The notes under the pieces: generated by a model
The model's database searches: none
Told to the model about the DNA's origin: nothing
What the model saw: the letters and a program-made list of their open reading frames with translations, nothing else
Part shown: positions 51,395 through 60,552 of the stretch, piece by piece
How the letters are laid out: each line of letters opens with the position of its first letter
How positions within the stretch are numbered: position 1 is the first letter of the stretch
NCBI GenBank assembly: GCA_035499355.1
Contig: DATJYZ010000134.1
Location: 5,330 to 69,329 of the forward strand
From: JAEUPI01 sp035499355
GTDB lineage: Bacteria > Pseudomonadota > Gammaproteobacteria > Burkholderiales > Burkholderiaceae_C
Length of the DNA stretch: 64,000 bases
Direction: 5' to 3'
Translations under genes and position numbers: made by a program

Positions 51395-52078
51395 ATGATC
51401 AAACTGATCGATCTGCTGCACACCATGGTGCTGGTGCCGGTGACGTTGCTGCCGATCATCAATCCGCTGAGTGCGGCGCCGGTGTTCACGCTGACGGTAA
51501 GCGGCGACAGCCTGGCCACGCGCCGGCTGGCGCGTCAGGTGGCGATCAACTGCTGGTTCGTGCTGGTGGTGTCGCTGTTCATCGGCACCTATGTGCTCGA
51601 CCTGTTCGGCATCTCGTTGCCGATCGTGCGCATCGGCGGCGGCCTGCTGGTGGCCATGTCGGGCTGGCGCATGCTCAACCGCAGCGACGACGACGAGGTG
51701 CAGCTGGCGGTGAGACGCTCGTCGCAGAAGCAGGTGCAGCTGTCGGAGGCCGAAGTGGTGCGGCGCAGCTTCTTTCCGATCACCTTTCCGCTGACCACCG
51801 GGCCCGGCACGATCGCCGCGTCGATCGCCATCGGCGCGGGCCTGCCGCGACAGCCGGCGCTGTTCGTCGCCAACGCGCTCGCGGTGACGCTGGGCGCCAC
51901 GCTGACGGTGGCGGTGATCTACCTGGTCTATCGCCACGCGCCGGCGTTGCTGGCCAAGCTCGGCGAAGTCGGCACGCTGGTGATGACGCGGCTGCTGGCG
52001 TTCGTGCTGCTGTGCATCGGCATCAGCATCATGTGGGCCGGCTGGGCCGAGCTGAACGGCATCGCCGTGGCGCCGTGA
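51395..52078 (+). CDS. MarC-family integral membrane protein
   Basis: Membrane protein of 227 aa with six hydrophobic segments. LLPIINPLSAAPVFTLTVSG (about 18-37) and RIGGGLLVAMSGWRML (about 78-93) are the two conserved repeats of the MarC/UPF0056 family, and FPITFPLTTGPGTI is at about 130. Molecular function is unknown; the original link to multiple antibiotic resistance has not held up for the family. The ATG at 51395 gives the usual short N-terminus. It is convergent with the unknown gene at 52116 and divergent from the lipoprotein operon. Confidence 0.92.
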   Translation: MIKLIDLLHTMVLVPVTLLPIINPLSAAPVFTLTVSGDSLATRRLARQVAINCWFVLVVSLFIGTYVLDLFGISLPIVRIGGGLLVAMSGWRMLNRSDDDEVQLAVRRSSQKQVQLSEAEVVRRSFFPITFPLTTGPGTIAASIAIGAGLPRQPALFVANALAVTLGATLTVAVIYLVYRHAPALLAKLGEVGTLVMTRLLAFVLLCIGISIMWAGWAELNGIAVAP

Positions 52079-52115
52079 GCGCTGGCGCGGCGTCGCAGTC
52101 GTCGTGACGGGCGGC

Positions 52116-52721
52116 TCAGTCGTCGCCGGCGCGCGGTGGCACCAGGCCGACGGGCACGGTGCCCGACCAGTTGTTCTCGCAGTCCTCGAACTCGGCGTAG
52201 TCGGACTCCGACACCTCGAGGCTCTCGCCGACGCGGAAGTCCTGCATGCGCGAGTCGCGCATGTCGCGCAGGTCGGCGGCCATGTGCAGCGGCCGCAGCC
52301 CCTCGAGCAGCATGTCCATCAGCGGCGACGGCTCCTCGGCGGCCAGCGCCTCGGCCTGTTCGATCGCCTTGCCCAGCACCAGCGCCGACATGTCCTCGAG
52401 CGCGACCCAGCCGCGACGATCGAGCGCGTCGTGCACCAGGATCAGGTGGCGCATCGTCTGCACCTCGCTGTGCTCGTGCGCCAGCAGGCGCGCGCTGAGC
52501 TCGGCGCACAGCTGCGCCAGCGACGGCGGTTCGTTGGGCGGGCGCGGCCGCCGGCGCTCCGCGAGCACCACCTGCAGCTTGCCGTCGCGCTTCTCGATGC
52601 CGAGCGGGCGCCCGAGCAGACCCTTGAGCTTGCGCAGCGGACCGCTCTTGCCGTCGGGTGAGCGGCGGTCTTTCAGGGGCATCTGGCGTGAGCCTTTGCG
52701 GCTCGTCGAACTGCTGGCCAT
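52116..52721 (-). CDS. Hypothetical cytosolic protein
   Basis: Soluble protein of 201 aa. The N-terminal 40 residues are basic (SRKGSRQMPLKDRRSPDGKSG). The middle helices (LAQLCAELSARLLAHEHSEVQTMRHLILVHDAL, about 75-107) and the acidic C-terminus (DYAEFEDCENNWSGTVPVG) give no recognised domain. GAGGGAAATGCA precedes the ATG at 52721, which supports this start over longer ones. I know no function. The 175 bases between it and the Bug receptor gene upstream show no gene. Confidence 0.7.
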   Translation of the reverse strand: MASSSTSRKGSRQMPLKDRRSPDGKSGPLRKLKGLLGRPLGIEKRDGKLQVVLAERRRPRPPNEPPSLAQLCAELSARLLAHEHSEVQTMRHLILVHDALDRRGWVALEDMSALVLGKAIEQAEALAAEEPSPLMDMLLEGLRPLHMAADLRDMRDSRMQDFRVGESLEVSESDYAEFEDCENNWSGTVPVGLVPPRAGDD

Positions 52722-52896
52722 TGCATTTCCCTCGATGGAATGCCTGGGCCAGCTTACGCAGCCGGGGGTGGCGCAACCGGTCGTACTTAACGCGCCGCGA
52801 CGCACCGCCTGCCGCACCACCCGAACGGAGGGCGCGGGCCGTGACAATTGCCGCGCCCTATGGACGCGGACGCAGCACTGGCACGGTGACCCGGCG

Positions 52897-53865
52897 CTAC
52901 TCGACCTTGGCGCCCGACGAGATGACCACCTTCTCCCACTTGGCGGTCTCGGCGGCGATCACCTTGCCGAAGTCCTCTGGCGTGCCGGCGATCGGCTTGC
53001 CGCCGAGCTCGGCCAGGCGCTCGCGCATCCTCGGATCGGCCAGCGCGCGGTTCACTTCGGCGTTGACCTTGTCGATGATCTCCTTGGGCGTGCCCTTGGG
53101 CATGCCGATGCCGAACCACGCCGTGGCCTCGTAGCCGGGCACCGTCTCGGCCACCGTCGGCACGCCGGGCAGCGACGGCTCGCGCTGCTCGGAGGTGACG
53201 GCCAGCGCGCGGATCTTGCCGCCCTTGATGTGCCCGGCCGACGACGGCAGGTTGTCGAAGATCACGTGCACCTGGCCGCCCATCAGATCGGTCAGTGCGG
53301 GGCCTGCGCCCTTGTACGGCACGTGCACCATGTCGCAGCCGGTCATCGACTTGAACAGCTCGCCCGACAGGTGCACCGACGTGCCGCTGCCGGAGCTGGC
53401 CATGTTGATCTTGCCCGGGTTGGCCTTGCAATAGTCGATGAACTCCTTGACGGTCTTGGCCGGGAATGACGGCGTCACCTCCATCACGTTGGGCGTGCGC
53501 ACGATGCCGGCCACCGGCGCGATGTCGCGGATGAAGTTGAACTTGAGGTCCTTGTACAGCGTGGCGTTGATGCCGTTGGCCGGGTTGACCAGCAGCATCG
53601 TGTAGCCATCGGGCGGCGCATTGACGACGTACTCGACGCCGATGTTGTTGCCGGCGCCCGGCTTGTTCTCGACCACGAACGGCTGACCCATCTTCTCGGT
53701 CAACCACTGCGCGACGATGCGCGCCAGCACGTCGGTGGTGCCCGCCGGCGGGTACGGCACCACCCACTTGACCGGCCGCACCGGATACTCGGCTGCGTGC
53801 GCAGCGGGGCCGAGCGCGGCAGCGACGGTGGTCGCCAACGCGGCGATGCGGGCCAGTCGAATCAC
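52897..53865 (-). CDS. Bug-family periplasmic solute-binding receptor (second copy type)
   Basis: Secreted receptor of 322 aa starting at a GTG (53865) with AAGGAGAA upstream. The signal peptide is about 1-24 (ALGPAAHAAE). Motifs YPVRPVKWVVPYPPAGTTDVLARI (about 25-48), VENKPGAGNNIGVEYVVNAPPDGYTM (about 64-89) and VHVPYKGAGPALTDL (about 182-196) are diagnostic. It is clearly related to the receptor at 34490-35455 but not a recent copy. No permease genes are nearby. It is divergent from the DsrE-like gene. Confidence 0.92.
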   Translation of the reverse strand: MIRLARIAALATTVAAALGPAAHAAEYPVRPVKWVVPYPPAGTTDVLARIVAQWLTEKMGQPFVVENKPGAGNNIGVEYVVNAPPDGYTMLLVNPANGINATLYKDLKFNFIRDIAPVAGIVRTPNVMEVTPSFPAKTVKEFIDYCKANPGKINMASSGSGTSVHLSGELFKSMTGCDMVHVPYKGAGPALTDLMGGQVHVIFDNLPSSAGHIKGGKIRALAVTSEQREPSLPGVPTVAETVPGYEATAWFGIGMPKGTPKEIIDKVNAEVNRALADPRMRERLAELGGKPIAGTPEDFGKVIAAETAKWEKVVISSGAKVE

Positions 53866-53999
53866 AGGGTTCTCCTTCGATGATGAATGACTCGCGCGAA
53901 GGTGTAAGCCAGGCACCGCCCGGCCGCCACAGGGGAATCACCACGCTCGGCCACAATGCGGATCATCGAAGGCCGCTGCGGCCCAAGGAGGCACTTGCC

Positions 54000-54443
54000 A
54001 TGACGAACGCCACCGCCCGTCGCTGGTTCCCATGGGTTGCGCTTGCACTGGTCGTGCTGACGCCGCTGACCGCCATGGCGCAAGGCAACGAGCGACCGAT
54101 GATGCGCGCGGTGATCCAGGTCAGCGACAACGATCCGCAGAAGTGGACCCTGGCGCTGAACAACGCGCGCAACGTGCAGGACGACCTCGGCGGGCCCGAG
54201 GCCACCGCGCTGGAGATCGTCGTCTACGGCCCCGGCATCGGCATGTTGAAGGCCGACTCGCCGGTGGCCAAGCGCATCACCGAGGCGCTCGGTCGGGGCG
54301 TCGCGGTGGTCGCCTGCGAGAACACGATGCGGACGCAGAAACTCACCCGCGCCGACATGCTGCCGGACATCGGCTACGTGCCCGCGGGCGTGGTCGAGTT
54401 GATGAAGCGCCAGCGCGATGGCTGGGCGTATCTGCGCCCGTGA
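54000..54443 (+). CDS. Exported DsrE/DsrF-like protein
   Basis: Periplasmic protein of 147 aa with a signal peptide (about 1-28, cut after TAMAQ). MRAVIQVSDNDPQKWTLALNNARNV (about 35-59), LEIVVYGPGIGML (about 72) and GVAVVACENTMR (about 99; the single Cys) match the DsrE-like fold. Cytosolic relatives relay sulfur on a Cys; exported ones are of unknown function. AAGGAGG precedes the ATG at 54000. It lies 96 bases before the ferredoxin gene on the same strand and may belong to the same transcript. Confidence 0.82.
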   Translation: MTNATARRWFPWVALALVVLTPLTAMAQGNERPMMRAVIQVSDNDPQKWTLALNNARNVQDDLGGPEATALEIVVYGPGIGMLKADSPVAKRITEALGRGVAVVACENTMRTQKLTRADMLPDIGYVPAGVVELMKRQRDGWAYLRP

Positions 54444-54539
54444 AGGTTGCCCTGCCGCTAGGGATCACGCCGATGCGCGCCCACGTGCCGTGCGGCAAGG
54501 TGACCGCACGAATGACTGCCTGAGAAACACCGAGACCGC

Positions 54540-54860
54540 ATGCCGCACGTCACCTTCATCACTTTCACCGGCGAGCGTTACGACGTCGACGTGCCCAACG
54601 GCACCACGCTGATGCGCGCGGCGGTCGACAATCGCGTACCGGGCATCGACGGCGACTGCGGCGGCAACTGCGCCTGCGCCACCTGTCACGTGTACATCGA
54701 GTCGCCATGGGGCGAGAAGCTGTCGCCGAAGTCGGACGCCGAGGACGACATGCTCGGCCTGGCCGTCGACCCGCGCGCGACCTCGCGGCTCGGCTGCCAG
54801 ATCCGCCTGAACGATGCGCTCGACGGCATCGTCGTCGCGCTGCCCGAGGGCCAGCACTAG
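54540..54860 (+). CDS. 2Fe-2S ferredoxin (adrenodoxin/putidaredoxin type)
   Basis: Electron carrier of 106 aa, probable partner of the P450 that starts 16 bases later. The cluster ligands are visible as DCGGNCACATC (first three Cys, about 40, 45 and 48; the spacing CxxxxxCxxC applies) and RLGC (fourth, about 86). The acidic helix SPKSDAEDDMLGLAVD (about 61-76) is the part that docks with P450 and reductase in putidaredoxin. No ferredoxin reductase gene is in the window, so electrons must come from a reductase elsewhere. Confidence 0.95.
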   Translation: MPHVTFITFTGERYDVDVPNGTTLMRAAVDNRVPGIDGDCGGNCACATCHVYIESPWGEKLSPKSDAEDDMLGLAVDPRATSRLGCQIRLNDALDGIVVALPEGQH

Positions 54861-54876
54861 TGAAGGACACGCCACC

Positions 54877-56136
54877 ATGAACGCCCTTGCCTCGGTCGTG
54901 CAGCAACAGGCGCGCGAAGCCGCCTTTGCAATGCCGCTGGAGTCGATCGACCCGGCCAACCCGGACTACTTCGTGGAAGACACCGTCGGCCATTACTTCG
55001 CGCGGCTGCGCCGCGACGACCCGGTGCACCATTGCGTGAGCCCGATCTTCGGCCCGTACTGGTCGGTGACGCGCTACCAGGACATCATGTCGGTGGACAC
55101 CAACCACGCGGTGTTCTCGTCGGACTGGCAGCGCGGCGGCATCACGCTGACCGATCCGCCCGAGGGCGAGAAGCTGCAGATGTTCATCGCGATGGACCCG
55201 CCGGTGCACGACGAGCAGCGCAAGGCGGTGACCCCGATCGTCGCGCCGCCCAACCTCGCTAAGATGGAAGGCCTGATCCGCGAGCGCACGGCCCGCGTGC
55301 TCGACGAGCTGCCGCGCAACGAGACCTTCAACTGGGTCGACAAGGTGTCGATCGAGCTGACCACGCTGATGCTGGCCACGCTGTTCGACTTTCCGCTCGA
55401 GGACCGGCGGCTGCTGACGTGGTGGTCCGACGTCTCGACGATGAACAAGAAGCTCAACCCCGACGCCCTGGAGCCCGCCGAGCGCATGGCCGAGCTCGGC
55501 AAGATGCTCGCCTACTTCACCCGCCTGTGGAACGAGCGCGTCAATGCGCCCCCGAAGAGCGACCTGGTGTCGATGCTCGCGCACGGGCCGTCGACGCGCA
55601 CCATGGGTCCGCTGGAGTACATGGGCAACCTGGTGCTGCTGATCGTCGGCGGCAACGACACCACGCGCAACTCGATGACCGGCGGGCTGCTGGCGCTGCA
55701 CGACCACCCCGACCAGTGGGCCAAGCTGCGCGCCAACCCGGCGCTGGTGGAGAGCCTGGTGCCCGAGATCATCCGCTGGCAGACGCCGCTGGCACACATG
55801 CGGCGCACCGCAGTGGCCGACATCGAGCTGGCCGGCAAGCACATCAAGGCTGGCGACAAGGTCGCGATGTGGTACCTGTCGGGCAACCGCGACGACAGCG
55901 CGATCGACGATGCGCACAAGTTCATCATCGATCGGCCGCGGCCGCGCCAGCATCTGTCGTTCGGCTTCGGCATCCATCGCTGCGTCGGCAACCGGCTGGC
56001 CGAGCTACAGCTGCGCATCCTGTGGGAGGAGATCCTGCGACGCTTCCCGGTGATCGAGGTCGTCGGCCCGCCGGTGCGCGTGCGCTCGACCTTCGTGCGC
56101 GGCTTCTCGCACCTGCCGGTGCGGATTCCGGGCTGA
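54877..56136 (+). CDS. Cytochrome P450, CYP153-like (terminal alkane/fatty-acid hydroxylase)
   Basis: Soluble class I P450 of 419 aa. The haem-ligand Cys is C369 in FGFGIHRCVGNRLAE. The I-helix oxygen-activation motif is GGNDTT (258-263), and the ExxR pair is E297/R300. The stretch RWQTPLAHMRRTA (300-312) and the run from the haem loop to LWEEILRRF match what I recall of CYP153, which hydroxylates alkane, alcohol and fatty-acid termini; CYP108-like terpene enzymes are the alternative. Cotranscribed with the 2Fe-2S ferredoxin upstream and convergent with an AraC regulator. Subfamily assignment needs a database search. Confidence 0.88.
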   Translation: MNALASVVQQQAREAAFAMPLESIDPANPDYFVEDTVGHYFARLRRDDPVHHCVSPIFGPYWSVTRYQDIMSVDTNHAVFSSDWQRGGITLTDPPEGEKLQMFIAMDPPVHDEQRKAVTPIVAPPNLAKMEGLIRERTARVLDELPRNETFNWVDKVSIELTTLMLATLFDFPLEDRRLLTWWSDVSTMNKKLNPDALEPAERMAELGKMLAYFTRLWNERVNAPPKSDLVSMLAHGPSTRTMGPLEYMGNLVLLIVGGNDTTRNSMTGGLLALHDHPDQWAKLRANPALVESLVPEIIRWQTPLAHMRRTAVADIELAGKHIKAGDKVAMWYLSGNRDDSAIDDAHKFIIDRPRPRQHLSFGFGIHRCVGNRLAELQLRILWEEILRRFPVIEVVGPPVRVRSTFVRGFSHLPVRIPG

Positions 56137-56146
56137 CGCGTCCGCC

Positions 56147-57097
56147 TCAGCGCCGCGCGCGCAGCTCGCTCGGCGCGCAGCCGAAGCGCGCGCGGAAGGC
56201 ACGGCTGAAGTGCGCGGCGTCGTTGAAGCCCCACGAGAAGCCGATCTCGCTGACGCTGCGCGCGGCCAGCGTGGGGTCGCACAGGTCGCGCCGCGCGGCG
56301 TCGAGCCGCTGCGACCAGATCCAATCGGCCAGCGAGCACGGCTCGCCGAGCCAGGCGCGGTGCAGCGTGCTCGGTGCCAGCCGCAGCTGCGCGGCGACGG
56401 CGGCCACGCTCAGGCCGGGCTCGCGCAGCCGCGTGCGCACGCAAGCCTTGATCTGCTCGCGATGCAGCGCCGTGAGGTTCGACGGCGTCGGCTGGCGCGC
56501 CGCCGGCAGGGCAGACAGCCCGGCGATCAGGATCTGCGTCACGCTGTCGGCCACCGCCGCCGCGGACTCCGGCGCCAGCATGTCGATGTCGGCCGCCAGC
56601 GTGCGGATCATGTTGATCATCAAGTGGCCGGCGCCGCGCTCGCCGCTGACCTGCGTGGCAGTGAGCTTGTGCGTGTCGCGCAGCGCCGTGCGCAGCGTCG
56701 GACCCGGCAATTTCAGCACGTATTGCTGGAACGGTCCGTCGAAGTGCAGCTCGTACGGCCGCGTGCTGTCGTAGAGCGCGAAGTCGCCCGGCGCCAGCCG
56801 CGCGCTGCGGCCGTCCTGCACCACCGCACCGCTGCCCTGGGACTGGATGCTGACCAGGAAGTAGTCCTCGCTCGCCCAGGCGATGCGCGCCGGCGTGCGC
56901 CGCACGTGCTGCGCGGTGGCGGTCACGCGCGACAGTTGCAGGGTCGCCAATTGGTCGACCGCGATCTCGCCGTCGATCGTGCGCGCGTCGGCGGCGGCGT
57001 CGCAGTCGAGTTGCACGTAGGTGTCGCACACCATCTCGGTCCAGTAGGCGAGCTGGCGGCTCGGCTCGACGGCGGCGGTGGTCAGCAGCTGCGACAT
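56147..57097 (-). CDS. AraC-family transcriptional regulator (AraC_binding_2 type)
   Basis: Regulator of 316 aa. The N-terminal effector region (about 20-170, with GDFALYDSTRPYELHFDG) resembles the AraC_binding_2/FeaR-like domain. The C-terminal double HTH (about 213-312) shows LSVAAVAAQLRLAPSTLHRAW and SVSEIGFSWGFNDAAHFSRAFRARFG. It is placed between the P450 operon and the divergent nitrilase gene, with a 146-base gap to the latter. Regulators of this type control both CYP153 operons and nitrilase genes in other bacteria (NitR, for example), so either target is possible. Confidence 0.92.
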   Translation of the reverse strand: MSQLLTTAAVEPSRQLAYWTEMVCDTYVQLDCDAAADARTIDGEIAVDQLATLQLSRVTATAQHVRRTPARIAWASEDYFLVSIQSQGSGAVVQDGRSARLAPGDFALYDSTRPYELHFDGPFQQYVLKLPGPTLRTALRDTHKLTATQVSGERGAGHLMINMIRTLAADIDMLAPESAAAVADSVTQILIAGLSALPAARQPTPSNLTALHREQIKACVRTRLREPGLSVAAVAAQLRLAPSTLHRAWLGEPCSLADWIWSQRLDAARRDLCDPTLAARSVSEIGFSWGFNDAAHFSRAFRARFGCAPSELRARR

Positions 57098-57243
57098 GGG
57101 CCCACGTTAAGGCGCGTCGGCGCGTCGTGCAAGCGCCCGGGGCGCATGCCACGCTGGGTCAAGAGGCGCGCCACGTGCAGGCAAGCCGGCCAACGAGCTG
57201 GTGTCTAGCATCGCACCGATCCATTCCCCGCCAGGAGATCGCC

Positions 57244-58293
57244 ATGCCCACCACGCACCCCAAGTACAAGGTCGCCGCCGTGCAGGCGGCGCCGATGTTC
57301 CTCGACCTCGACGCGTCGATCGACAAGGCGATCTCGCTGATCGCCGAAGCGTCCAGGCAGGGCGCCAAGTTGATCGCCTTCCCTGAGACCTGGCTGCCGG
57401 GCTACCCGTGGTTCATCTGGCTCGACTCGCCGGCCTGGGGCATGCAATTCATCCAGCGCTACCACGACAACTCGCTGACCTACGGCACGCCGCAGGCCGA
57501 GCGCCTGGCCAAGGCCGCCCGCGACCACAAGGTCATGGTCGTGATGGGCCTGAGCGAGAAGCGCGGCGGCAGTCTCTACATGGGCCAATGGATCATCGAC
57601 GCCGACGGTGTCACCGTGGCGCAGCGGCGCAAGCTCAAGCCCACCCACGTCGAACGCACCGTATTCGGCGAGGGCGACGGCAGCGACCTCGCGGTGCACG
57701 AGACCGCGCTCGGCAATGTCGGCGCGCTGTGCTGCTGGGAGCATTTGCAGCCGCTGTCGAAGTACGCGATGTACGCGCAGAACGAGCAGGTGCACATCGC
57801 CGCCTGGCCCAGCTTCTCGCTGTACCGCGGCGGTGCCTACGCGCTCGGCCCCGAGGTCAACAACGCGGCCAGCCGCATCTACGCGGTCGAAGGCCAATGC
57901 TTCGTGATCGCGCCGTGCGCCACCGTGAGCAAGGACATGATCGGTCTGCTGTGCGGCGACGACCCGATGAAGAAGCAGCTGCTGCTCGAAGGCGGCGGCT
58001 TCGCCGCGATCTACGCACCCGACGGCCAGCTGATGCACGAGCCGCTGCCGGAGAAGACCGAAGGCCTGGTCTACGCCGACGTCGACCTCGGCATGATCTC
58101 GCTGGCCAAGGCGGCGGCCGACCCCGCCGGGCACTATGCGCGGCCCGACGTCACGCGGCTGCTGCTCGACAAGACGCCGGGCGATCGCGTGGTGCTGCGG
58201 CAGCGCCGGGCGCAGGAAGTGACGCGCGACGGGGACGGCGACACCGCGCTGGCCGAGAGCGCGATCGCGGCGGTGCAGGCCTCGCGCGCCTGA
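57244..58293 (+). CDS. Nitrilase (carbon-nitrogen hydrolase)
   Basis: Cytosolic C-N hydrolase (349 aa) that converts nitriles to carboxylate and ammonia. The triad is complete: E48 in FPETWLPGYPWF, K132 in RRKLKPTHVER and C164 in ALCCWEHLQPL. The WLPGYPWF and CWEHLQPL contexts match true nitrilases, not amidases. GVYK-type cyanide hydratase features were not seen. CAGGAGATC precedes the ATG. It is divergent from an AraC regulator, the arrangement known for inducible nitrilases. Substrate class (aliphatic, aryl or arylaceto) cannot be told. Confidence 0.94.
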   Translation: MPTTHPKYKVAAVQAAPMFLDLDASIDKAISLIAEASRQGAKLIAFPETWLPGYPWFIWLDSPAWGMQFIQRYHDNSLTYGTPQAERLAKAARDHKVMVVMGLSEKRGGSLYMGQWIIDADGVTVAQRRKLKPTHVERTVFGEGDGSDLAVHETALGNVGALCCWEHLQPLSKYAMYAQNEQVHIAAWPSFSLYRGGAYALGPEVNNAASRIYAVEGQCFVIAPCATVSKDMIGLLCGDDPMKKQLLLEGGGFAAIYAPDGQLMHEPLPEKTEGLVYADVDLGMISLAKAAADPAGHYARPDVTRLLLDKTPGDRVVLRQRRAQEVTRDGDGDTALAESAIAAVQASRA

Positions 58294-58317
58294 CGGACGC
58301 CGCCGCGCGGCCGCGCG

Positions 58318-58551
58318 TCAGCCCTCGTAGCGCTCGACGGTGCCGGCGTCGCGCACGCGCGCGGTCGACGGGTCCTGGCCGAACTCGCGCTTGGCGCGGC
58401 GCTGGCGCAGCAGGTCCCAGCACTGGTCGAGCTGCTCCTCGACGTGGCGCAGCCGTTGCACGTCGGCCGGCGCGGCAGTGCCGGCGGCGCGCAGGCGATG
58501 CTCTTCGTCGACCAACGCCGCCACGTGTTGCAGGATCGAGGTGTCGCTCAT
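58318..58551 (-). CDS. DUF2630 family small protein
   Basis: Cytosolic 77-residue protein. VAALVDEEHRLRA (about 10-22), LDQCWDLLRQRRAKREFGQDPSTARVRD (about 41-68) match the DUF2630 family, a short helical hairpin found mostly in actinobacteria and some Proteobacteria. Function unknown. It lies in opposite orientation between the nitrilase and monooxygenase genes, and 185 bases separate its start from the monooxygenase start. Confidence 0.88.
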   Translation of the reverse strand: MSDTSILQHVAALVDEEHRLRAAGTAAPADVQRLRHVEEQLDQCWDLLRQRRAKREFGQDPSTARVRDAGTVERYEG

Positions 58552-58736
58552 GATGATTGCTCCGCAGAGGTGGTGACGAGGCTCGGTGCTTCGACTACGT
58601 TAGCACGCCGCGCGCGCCGGCAGACCCGGCGCAACGGTGCATAACCGCCCCGATGCCATGGGCATGGCAGGCGCACCGAGCACGGCATAGAGTGCGCGTC
58701 CGGTCCCGAGCGAGGCCGCATCGAAGGAGACACCCG

Positions 58737-60524
58737 ATGAGCACCCCCACTGCGCAGATCCAGCAGTGGCTGTCCGATTTCGGCGGCGCGGTCGCGCGCG
58801 GCGAGTTCGGCCAGGCCACGTCGATGTTCGGCGACGACTCGTATTGGCGCGACCTGGTGTCGTTCACCTGGAACCTCAAGACGGCCGAAGGGCCGCAGCA
58901 GATCCAGGCCATGCTCGAGGCGACGATGCCCAACGCCAGGCCGTCGAACTTCGCGATCCAGGGCGAGGGCAGCGAGGCCAACGGCGTCACCGAAGGCTGG
59001 TTCACGTTCGAGACCGCCACCGGCCGCGGCCGCGGCCAACTGCGCCTGATCGACGGCAAGGCGTGGACGCTGCTGACCACGCTGCAGGAACTCAAGGGCT
59101 TCGAAGAGAAGAAGCGCGAGCAGCGCATCAAGGGCGTCGAGCACGGCGTGTACAAGGACCGCAAGACCTGGCTCGAGCAGCGCCAGGACGAGGAGCGCAC
59201 GCTCGGCTTCGCGACGCAGCCGTACGTGGTGGTGATCGGCGGCGGCCAGGCGGGCATCATCCTCGGCGCACGGCTGAAGAAGCTCGGCGTGCCGGCGATC
59301 GTCGTCGAGAAGAATGCCAAGCCCGGCGACAGCTGGCGCAACCGCTACAAGAGCCTGTGCCTGCACGACCCGGTGTGGTACGACCACCTGCCGTACCTGC
59401 CGTTCCCCGACGACTGGCCCGTGTTTAGCCCGAAGGACAAGATCGGCGACTGGCTGGAGAGCTACACCAAGCTGATGGAGATCAATTACTGGCCGAGCAC
59501 CGAATGCAAGGGCGCTCGCTGGGACGATGCCCGGCAGGAGTGGAACGTCACCGTGCAGCACAAGGGCGAGAGCGTCACGCTCAAGCCCAAGCACCTGGTG
59601 TTCGCCACCGGCATGAGCGCGGTGCCGAACCAGCCCAGCTATCCGGGCATCGACACCTTCAAGGGCACGCAGGTGCATTCCAGCCAGTTCAGGAGTGGCG
59701 AGGCGTGGCGCGGCAAGAAGGTGGTGGTGGTCGGCTCGAACAACTCGGCGCACGACATCTGCGCCGACCTGTGGGAGCACGGTGCCGACGTGACGATGCT
59801 GCAGCGCTCGACCACCCACGTGGCGCGCAGCGACTCGCTGATGGACCTGGCGCTCGGCGGCCTGTACTCCGAGGCCGCGGTGCGCGCCGGAATCGACACC
59901 GCCACCGCCGACCTGATCTTCGCGTCGCTGCCCTACAAGGCGCTGCCGCCGCTGCAGGTGCCGGTGTACCAGCAGATGAAGGAGCGCGACGCCGAGTTCT
60001 ACGCGCGCCTCGAGAAAGCGGGCTTCCAGCTCGACTTCGGCGACGACGAGTCGGGCCTGTTCATGAAATACCTGCGGCGCGGCTCGGGCTACTACATCGA
60101 CGTCGGCGCCAGCGAGCTGATCGCCAACGGCAGCGTCAAGCTGAAGAACGGCCGCATCGAGCGCGTGACCGAGCGCGGCCTCGCTCTGCAGGACGGCAGC
60201 GAACTGCCGGCCGACCTGATCGTCTGGGCCACCGGCTACAGTTCGATGAATGGCTGGGTCGAGCAATTGATCGACAAGGCCACCGCGGACAAGCTCGGCA
60301 AGGTGTGGGGGCTCGGCTCCGGCACCAAGAAGGACCCCGGCCCATGGGAAGGCGAGTTGCGCAACATGTGGAAGCCCACGCAGGTGCCGAACCTGTGGAT
60401 GCAAGGCGGCAACCTGCACCAGAACCGCCACTACTCGTTGTGCCTCGCGCTGCAGCTGAAGGCCCGCATGGAGAACATCCCGACCCCGGTGTACGCGCTC
60501 GCGCCGGTGCACCACACGAGCTGA
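58737..60524 (+). CDS. Flavin-dependent monooxygenase (YUCCA/FMO-like) with N-terminal SnoaL-like domain
   Basis: Protein of 595 aa. Residues about 1-120 look like an NTF2/SnoaL domain. The FAD Rossmann motif is VIGGGQAG (167-173). The NADPH site is VVVGSNNSAHDI (331-342), and the FMO signature FxGxxxHxxxF is FKGTQVHSSQF (309-319). LVFATGMSAVPNQP (about 288) and WATGYSSMNGW are the usual distal motifs. Related enzymes are annotated as YUCCA-like or dimethylaniline monooxygenases. Likely reactions are N- or S-oxygenation, Baeyer-Villiger oxidation or oxidative decarboxylation; the substrate is unknown. Next to a nitrilase, a nitrogenous substrate is an attractive guess. Confidence 0.88.
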   Translation: MSTPTAQIQQWLSDFGGAVARGEFGQATSMFGDDSYWRDLVSFTWNLKTAEGPQQIQAMLEATMPNARPSNFAIQGEGSEANGVTEGWFTFETATGRGRGQLRLIDGKAWTLLTTLQELKGFEEKKREQRIKGVEHGVYKDRKTWLEQRQDEERTLGFATQPYVVVIGGGQAGIILGARLKKLGVPAIVVEKNAKPGDSWRNRYKSLCLHDPVWYDHLPYLPFPDDWPVFSPKDKIGDWLESYTKLMEINYWPSTECKGARWDDARQEWNVTVQHKGESVTLKPKHLVFATGMSAVPNQPSYPGIDTFKGTQVHSSQFRSGEAWRGKKVVVVGSNNSAHDICADLWEHGADVTMLQRSTTHVARSDSLMDLALGGLYSEAAVRAGIDTATADLIFASLPYKALPPLQVPVYQQMKERDAEFYARLEKAGFQLDFGDDESGLFMKYLRRGSGYYIDVGASELIANGSVKLKNGRIERVTERGLALQDGSELPADLIVWATGYSSMNGWVEQLIDKATADKLGKVWGLGSGTKKDPGPWEGELRNMWKPTQVPNLWMQGGNLHQNRHYSLCLALQLKARMENIPTPVYALAPVHHTS

Positions 60525-60552
60525 GGCGCAGCGGCGCCGGGCGCAGCCCTGC

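Noticed and set aside
57244..60524. Nit1C nitrilase gene cluster
   Set aside because: Nit1C needs a radical SAM protein, an acetyltransferase and an AIR-synthase-like protein. None is present, and only nitrilase and a flavoprotein are shared.
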